Under the pieces are notes generated by a model that saw only the letters and a list, made by a program, of their open reading frames with translations, had not been told where the DNA came from and searched no databases. Below are positions 56,762 to 64,000 of a stretch of DNA of 64,000 nt, piece after piece. A program made the translations under genes and the position numbers. Each line of letters starts with the position of its first letter. Position 1 is the stretch's first letter. The DNA is from Entonaema liquescens (taxonomy: Eukaryota; Ascomycota; Sordariomycetes; Xylariales; Xylariaceae), in contig CADCSX010000009.1 in NCBI GenBank assembly GCA_902805475.1, positions 186,001 to 250,000 of the forward strand. The letters are read 5' to 3'.

Positions 56762-59700
56762 TCAAGATGATCGATGATTTGAGCATCTGTAAGTAATCTT
56801 TATTTTATGACCTGAGTTCCATCGCTGAACTTTAACTTAGCTTTGTTTTAGTATTTAAAGATATTTAGGTAGCTAAGAACCTTGGTCTGAGTGGTTCGTA
56901 TATGATTACACTTTTTATAGTTGGATAACTACCTACCTAGGTAGCACAGCTTGTTGCTGTATAGATATTCCCAGGAGTTCTGCTTTCCATAGATTCTAAT
57001 ATTTTTAGATTACATGTACAATAACCCTGAAAGTAAGGCTACTCAGGGGTCTACCTACCTAGATGAGACAGCGAGAAGGGTTCCGGAAAATCTAACTAGA
57101 TAGAGTATATTTTCTAATAGAAGTTCTATGTGTCAGGGAGCCTTCCTACCTTCGACCTAAAGCGATGTTCAAGAATAGCATATTACCATCCCTCCTTCCA
57201 CCTAACCCTGACTCGGCTATGTGATGAACATACTAGGAGTCCTTATATATTGGGGGTACCTGCCGACCAAATCTCGTAATGAGGATGCTTAGGATGCCAG
57301 GCTGAAGGATAATGGTTGTAGTAATGAAGTGGCCATATATAGGATATGTAGGCTGCTACAAAGATCAACTTCAGCTGTATTCCTCTAGAGGAATGATCAT
57401 TTCCAGGGTCCCAAACCGGAAAGCCCTCGTATTGGTCCCTCATTTTATTCACTACCACCTGTACCTAGGTAGGTAGGTAGTCTTAGTCATTTCCATCCAA
57501 GGGCAACATGAAACTTATCAAAGGAGCCATAGCCACTCCCAAAAGGCTTAGGGTTTTTCCATCTTGGCCTACCATTATCCAACGCATTAATCGTTCATTG
57601 TAACTATTTCTTCCAAGACATATTCCAGATATAGTTATAGAACATTTCATAGTCCAATGAGCGTTGACGCCAGTTTTGAAAGTACTATATTGCGATACCT
57701 AAGCATTGTGAATCCATTTTATGTTATGCATAACAGGCACAGATAGTGACTTTCCTGGCTCTGCAACCTTGAGATCAGCTGGTGGCCTAGTGTCGAGTCA
57801 TCAAGCAGAGCTACATACAGTTCTCAAGAGCAAGGGTCCTATTTTGCATTCTTATATACCACTAGGGGGAATTTATCGTATAAAGATACGCCTACATATA
57901 TTTACGTTTAAGTTAACCCGGCAAGCCCAAAGGCTATACTTCTTTAATGGGTCATGGATACCAACAGATACAAACCAAGTACGTAAAGCTACCTACCCTA
58001 CTAACCACTTCCGATACGCCCGGAGCGGAGCTCTCACGGCACTTGAACCGCACGGAGAAGACCTTGGGAAGGTGGAGTTAAGGAATAAGTGGGGGGACGT
58101 GATCCGTAGGATCAAGATCGCCCGAAACATATCAAGTGAGCTAGAAAACCAACCGCCGCAAGCGTGGTCAGTTCGTGTAGGTTTACAAGGACGAGCTAAA
58201 TAAGGCGACTGTAGGCGTGAAGAGGGTGTAGGCCAGGTCTCGTATTAGGTAAATCCAACAAACTATCGAGCAACACTGGCGGTGGAGGGTCCTGTTCTCC
58301 CCTCAGTGTCAGTACGATTACTACTAGATGGGACAAGACACGTCGAGACAAGTGCTGCGAATCTTTAGGGTAAATGTTATGGCCTCGGGCCATTCAGCTT
58401 CTAGAACTCCCTTACTTTAGTGATCATCCGCAGAAGCTACAGATTGGGATATTCTTAATGTAATAGTGATGCGCATGAATAGTATCGAGCGATGCAAGTG
58501 ATCATTGATAGAGAGTCTACCTGAACAACGTCCCTTTAGAGGGTATCCATATCGTGAGCAATGCCGATACACGCCGAAGATGCTTACAGTCTGGCTTGCC
58601 GCGCGTGATAGCATCCACATTCGTAAACTATAAACGGCGACGTGCTTCTTGAACATGTGAAAGAAGAAGACGTGGCTATGAACGAGACGCATTACCTACT
58701 CCTCATTGATCTTTGACAGACATGACTAACCTTAAGAGCACATGAAAAAGGTAACCTCTTTGAACCAGAAGCCTGTATTCTATTACTGCGGGCTACTATG
58801 TTTGCTCCTGGGTTGTTTTAAAGTCCTTCTCCTCGCTATGCATTGAAGTTCGACCGGAACTACCGGTACACATGCCCGGGAGGGACAACGCATGAGCGGG
58901 AACGATGTGATGACCCTAGTGATTAGCGGTCCTGCACCCCCTTCATTGATGGCGTGAGCTCCCAAGATCCCCGATGTAGGAATCGATGGAAAAACTTCCC
59001 AGATTGGACTACACGTAGCTAAGCGGGTTGTCCCCAAGATTTGGGCTCTATTGGGAGTTAACGACTAGGCCTAGGTGCATCGAAAGTTCCACTCGAACGA
59101 AGCTGCTCTCCTGAGCCGCTTCGTATCTCTGCATTCGAAGCATGCGTGTGTGCGTGTCCTTTTCTAGATCTTCAAGCTGTAGGCGGTGGCAAGGGTAGTC
59201 TATCCACACAGTTCCCTATACTGTACGCAGCAAGCAAGTGTTAGAGTGCGTTGCGAGCGAAATGCTGTAGGATGTTGCTTAGAAAGTACGGCTCGGAGCA
59301 GCATACAGCAGAGGAGTCATCACAGTGGGCGACAGCAATATGCATAATCCTGGATCTTGCGGCGAAGGCCTCCGCCAGACGTGGGTTGCGACGGATCTTC
59401 CACGCTGTAAGGACGGCTATCGTTGACCGGGGGATGATGGTGTAGAGGAAGTCAACTAACCTAGGGTGGGTTCGAGAGCTGGTGGGCTTGGAAGTCTGCA
59501 TTCTGCTTTGATCGGCCAATAGGCATTGGCTTGCTCTATAGGGAAAATAATGACACATGTGTGCTACGGAATAGACCGCTTGGAAGAACGCCCCCAGTTC
59601 ACAGTCGGTGTGACGGTGAGCTGGTGTGTCTCGCCATGTTGAAGAATAAGAGAGCCGTCCCCGGCCATCATCCAATCGTAGGCTTTAATCCAAGCCCACA

Positions 59701-61964
59701 TGTCGGTCAGCTTGGACGAATGATATTGCTAGAACGCTTCCATCTAAACGCCTAAACTCGATGATATGTCTCCGATCGAGAGACGGGTGGAGAATATTCG
59801 TCTTTCGCATATACATGCTTCGTAAAGAACTAGGCAGATACACGACTAGACACCAAGACAATACATTAGGTAACTAGGTAACTACCTCTAGGGAAACAGG
59901 CAAATAGCATGATGTTAGTATGATGATCAACGCTACGCTATACACCAGTAAGCTATGCGCAAGTATTACATCTTTTTGGTTTTCGTTAAAGTTTCCAGCC
60001 CACGTTCGAGAAAAAGAAATAAAATAAGCAAGCATGACCGTTCAGCTTGCATACTAGCTATGGCCCGAAATAGAAACAGGACAGCTGCAGAGTATCGGTT
60101 TAGGACAAGAATGGAAATGTGCCCCAGCCGTGTTTTTAACATAGAAGGCGAATACCGTCCTGGACAATCCGTACCTACAGTAGAGCTTACAATAGCTACC
60201 TACAGTAGCTACAATAAACACTCTGCGCCGCAGGTGGAGTAGCCTACAGGATCGTGCTATAGGTAGGCAGGTAGTATTAGCAGACGCAGGAGTACGCAGT
60301 TCTGCGGCGAGGCATACATTGTGGATTGTGGATAGACTGATCAATCAAACAGGCAGACTTTGCATGTAATTTCGCCGTTTGAAACGCGAAGCAGCTGTCA
60401 TGATATTCCCTGTATAATATAGAAAATTTTATGTCAATGTGCCCAGGATCATGTTATTATAGAGGAGCGTTCATTGTGCGGTTTGTGTCTCAGATCTAGA
60501 TATTAGTCACGCCGTCTTGTTGCCTTATGTGTGTTTGATTGCTATTATGTGCTGGACGTGTGTATATTAGACTATAATTACCTGGTAGCCAGTGCATCAA
60601 TCGTTTCTAATAGGCGTTTAAGGCTCTTCAAAGGTGTGTAGATATACATATTACTTGTACTATCGGAGATGGGAATGTCTTTGGTGGGGAATAGGAAGCC
60701 CTTGATATCTTAAACGTGGAAAGGGATCGCGGGAGCGGGAGGTCGAGATTACGGGTAGCGGAAACGAGATACTAGTACGAGCAGGGTTAGGAAGATTCTA
60801 GTTGGCTCCTGGGTAGGTTGGCCCTTGGTAGTCGGCGAACTGGGCATAATGTGTCCTGCCACTTCCAGACAGGATAGGGTTCCCCGGCTCTGCTTTCAGC
60901 CAGTCTACCGGCCGAGAAGGGCGAAAAAAAGAAGAAGTCGCGGTCAGAATCTGCACTTCACTTGAAGCATTGGAACCTAGATATTCATGGACACATGTAG
61001 TAGCATGAAGGTGGGACAACTCAGCACATGGCACCTGCAGTAGCGACTGCGTCTCAGCAGCAGGGTCTCGTCTGTAGTAGTAGGTATGTAGATAGGTATC
61101 GTTGTATTGCAAGAGTCGGAAAGGAACACCGCATCCGCTATGTTGGCAGACCGGGTGGTGGCAGACGTTACAGCGCACGTGGATTTGGGAGCAGGGTAAA
61201 GCCGTTGACGAAGTGCCGTTTTTTCTTTTTTTTTCTTTTCTTCTTGAATTTTGCCCAGGTGCATGACATGTAAGACCAATAAGTGTATTATATTAATGCG
61301 GCTTATATAGGTTCTTTACATGTACCTTAATGTACTCGCGGTGGGTTGATACAACAGCAAGGTTAATTATCTTGTGGAATGCGGAGATCGAAAAAAGAGA
61401 GAGCAGGGCAGGGAAAATAGGAATGACGGACATCTGATACAATGACATCCCTGACATGAAATATCGCATATATAATAGTATATAAAAGGTGTTAATTATA
61501 GCAAGGAACGCCTATAATTCACCAGTCAATGCTCTATGTACCAAGATTTAGGCCGAAGTCGCTTTTCTGACATGCGCTCGGTTAGGACAATTAGTTGTTG
61601 TTGTCCTGATTGGATTTACCGGCAGGATGGCGTCGACATTATTTGATATATTTTGCTTTTTTCCCAGGTCTTACGTTTACCGGATTTAGACAATAGACAG
61701 CATCTAGCCGGCAATGAATTTCCAAAAGCGAACATAGAAAACGCCTCTTCGTCATAAGGGTCTGGTCATAATTAGCTCGTTTGTTAAATCTGGGGTCCGG
61801 CCCATGGCGCTGGGAGCATGGAAGTTGTTCCAGATGCTTGACCGGCCTGTGCGTTTCTATCGGGTGTTACAACCCAAAGCGCAATGCAATGACCAACCAA
61901 CATGAAGACGCGGGCTTCTAGTTTGAACTGTACGGCTTCAAACAGTCTAGAAAGACTTATTATT

Positions 61965-61999
61965 CATTATACATTATACATTATACATTATACATTATA
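61965..61999 (+). repeat. Microsatellite (CATTATA)5
   Basis: Five perfect 7-bp copies followed by a degenerate one. Confidence 0.9.
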
Positions 62000-62351
62000 C
62001 ATAATACACATCATTATAGTGCCTAGTAGAGTAAAGTCTAACTAGTTCGGATCCCATTTCTATGTTGAAGACGGCTTAGCGGGGGTCGTTTCAGGTAAGA
62101 GTTGAGCGAAGCGATGGCTGGTAATGTAGTAAGATAGTGGGTTGAAAGAGCTACGCGGCTTTTCCTTACCCGCTCGTCGCATAATGCTGGTGTTTTCAGT
62201 AGCCAAAGGGAGATAATTAATATGCGGAAGTAGGTACTTTAAAAGAAGCATATATATGAGGTATAGTTGCCTGTTATATAAACTTTAGGTATATAGAAAA
62301 GAATACTATATTATATTATTATATACCTATCGATGAAGAGTGCACGTAGGT

Positions 62352-62371
62352 AGGTTAGGTTAGGTTAGGTT
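62352..62371 (+). repeat. Short (AGGTT)4 tandem repeat
   Basis: Four copies of a pentamer. It resembles, but is not, the fungal telomere repeat TTAGGG, so it is treated as a simple repeat. Confidence 0.85.
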
Positions 62372-64000
62372 AGATAGTTTATTCGTTGTATGTCAGGTAT
62401 TAGTGATCATGAAAATTGGGCTAACAGTGGCATTCTTACTTATCTCTAGCATGTACCTACATATGAAGCACGTTTACGGCTGTCATCAGCTACCTACTTA
62501 GGTAGGTATGCTAATGATCTACTTATTAGAACCTAGTACCCTGCAACATCGCTGTGGCGCGTAGTGTAGCGTCATTGATGGCGACAGCCTACCGAGGAAG
62601 ACGTTACCGGGAACGGCCGGAGCGTTGACCAGGACGGGACGAACAGTTGAGATGGGACGAGTGCCGGGACTTGATTGGAAGTCTACTAGGGTTCAATATT
62701 ATGCCAGGCTGTTGGTAACAAGCTGTTACGCGGTTTGTAGAAGAATCTCGTGGGGAAGGTCCCTTGAATCTGAGGTCGAGACGAAAGGACAAGGGGGGGT
62801 GGTAAGTTGCCGTCTGACTTGGCATTCCTAGATCCAGGTAAAATATTCGCAGGATGCGTCGCGGCGGTAGCGGTCTTGATTTAAGCTAGCATATCAGAAG
62901 TTGGTGCTACTATGCGGCTTATACTATAACTCATCGCGAACCATGGTCGGGCGATCCGTGGAGTCTAATGTAGGTACGGCAACGGAGTAAGTGTGTATGA
63001 TCCCGTCTCAGCTTATGTGTGGTAAGTTCAAAATAATACAATGTAGATACTAGCCTTACATGACCACGGTCTCTTCAACTTTGGCTAGCATCTCATCATC
63101 TCACCATCTCGCCATCTTACCTTAAACTAACCCCCCAACCCCAGATCGTGGATATCAATCTAAAAAGCGGATGAGGATCTGGAATGAACCGCGAGTTTTG
63201 ATCATCTGGATGTCAGTTTCCGAAGTTACCAAGAGACACGCAAAGTCAGCTACAGGTTTTCGACGAGAGCACCCGTCTCTCAAACCGGCAAGTCTAAAAG
63301 ATGTGGTAGACAGGGATGATGACAAGAGTAACCTATCATGTTTCTTTTTTTTGTTGGGCTGATATTGATTGATTGCATACCATTGCAACAATGCGCGAGT
63401 CCATACAATTTCCTGTACGTTCATTGTATGTCTCAGTTCGAATATTAATACGGCATATGACGGTATATAACGCACAATGGATTACATGTGTAAGTAAATA
63501 GGTTATACCCATCAAACCTCCGGTCGAGAAGTGAAGGCCGATCCCCCACCTCAAGCCACTTGATACATGTACTGACCTGTCATGCATGCCACATACTGGC
63601 GGTGTGTACGCACAGAGAAGATTTTTGCATCGTCTCGGCTTCAAAGGGACCTCCAACACTGGATTCAACATCATGGGCCCATTACTACCCTCAGGGAAAG
63701 TAACCTCATCATTACCATCACCATCATCCCTTCAACCCGGTGACGAGCTAACCGGTCCGCCAATAATATACACTAACAAGCGAACCAGCTCTCGAGTCTG
63801 AATCACTCTTGCAGTCTAACTGCCATCCACACCGATCCGGAATACACCCCACTGGTAGGCTCTCATCTGCAATGCTCCGACAAAACCCTGGATATGCATG
63901 CACGCCAGTGGCCATAGTGCATGAGCTAGACGAACAGCATAAGCGAGACAAGTGTTTAAAGCCCTATCGAATGCCTTATTATGTTACTACGTCGGTGGGT

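Larger units (their letters stand above)
55757..64000. other. 8.2 kb region without recognised genes
   Basis: No frame here has convincing protein motifs. Open frames up to 160 codons (57721-58203, 59241-59675, 60798-61178) lack recognisable domains. The stretch carries a gag-like zinc-knuckle fragment, several simple repeats and TACCTAGGTA-type palindromes. It may be a long 5' or 3' region of a gene beyond the window or decayed repeats. Confidence 0.5.

Noticed and set aside
57721..58203. 160-codon plus-strand frame
   Set aside because: No domain, signal peptide or family resemblance; composition looks random. Not called as a gene.
59241..59675. Minus-strand 144-codon frame with an overlapping plus-strand frame
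   Set aside because: Nothing recognisable in either, and the two strands are equally open.
60798..61178. Minus-strand Cys/His-rich frame starting RCNVCHHPVCQ
   Set aside because: The Cys pattern is not a known zinc motif, and no intron or partner exon extends it.
62352..62371. Interstitial telomere repeat
   Set aside because: The unit is AGGTT, not the fungal TTAGGG, and only four copies exist.

Overview
The window comes from a filamentous ascomycete nuclear genome, most likely a Sordariomycete (the class is inferred from general gene content, not proven). Genes have short spliceosomal introns of about 50-145 nt with GTAAGT-type donors, CTAAC-like branch sites and YAG acceptors. The content is typically fungal: HET-domain genes, Zn2Cys6 regulators, an asco-laccase, a DyP peroxidase and a berberine-bridge-like oxidase. 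No bacterial-style operons, rRNA, tRNA or CRISPR arrays were seen. Exon coordinates were assigned by reading frames and splice signals; most gene models close exactly in phase.

Layout. 1-5.6 kb: 3' part of a DUF676-like alpha/beta hydrolase gene, a glycine-rich LEA-like gene and a four-exon DUF6699-like gene. 6-16.9 kb: an accessory block with a HET-domain gene, a Zn2Cys6 transcription factor, a second HET gene broken by transition-type stop codons, and a DyP-type peroxidase. 17.7-33.4 kb: a run in which seven of eight genes encode proteins with N-terminal signal peptides (family-unknown secreted protein, laccase, a 62-residue Cys peptide, a knottin-like Cys-rich protein, a BBE-type FAD oxidase, an amidohydrolase and an M14 carboxypeptidase); the exception is a Zn2Cys6 regulator. 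34.3-50.3 kb: mostly core cellular genes (stomatin-like protein 2, Mon2, Mms2/UEV, an LYR protein, a bZIP factor, an FAD monooxygenase), with a 381-bp TA-flanked MITE at 43.8 kb. 53.3-55.8 kb: an archaemetzincin and a hotdog thioesterase. 55.8-64 kb: about 8 kb with no recognisable gene.

Two kinds of lesion stand out. Five otherwise convincing genes (HET-1, the first Zn2Cys6 factor, the BBE oxidase, bZIP, archaemetzincin) each contain one single-nucleotide frame break, four of them at a homopolymer run; because two are likely conserved genes, residual assembly indels are the simplest reading. The second HET gene is different: its stops fit CAA-to-TAA, TGG-to-TAG and CGA-to-TGA transitions, a RIP-like or deamination-like signature. 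No clear previously undescribed multi-gene system was found; the secreted-protein island and the decayed HET gene are the most interesting leads.
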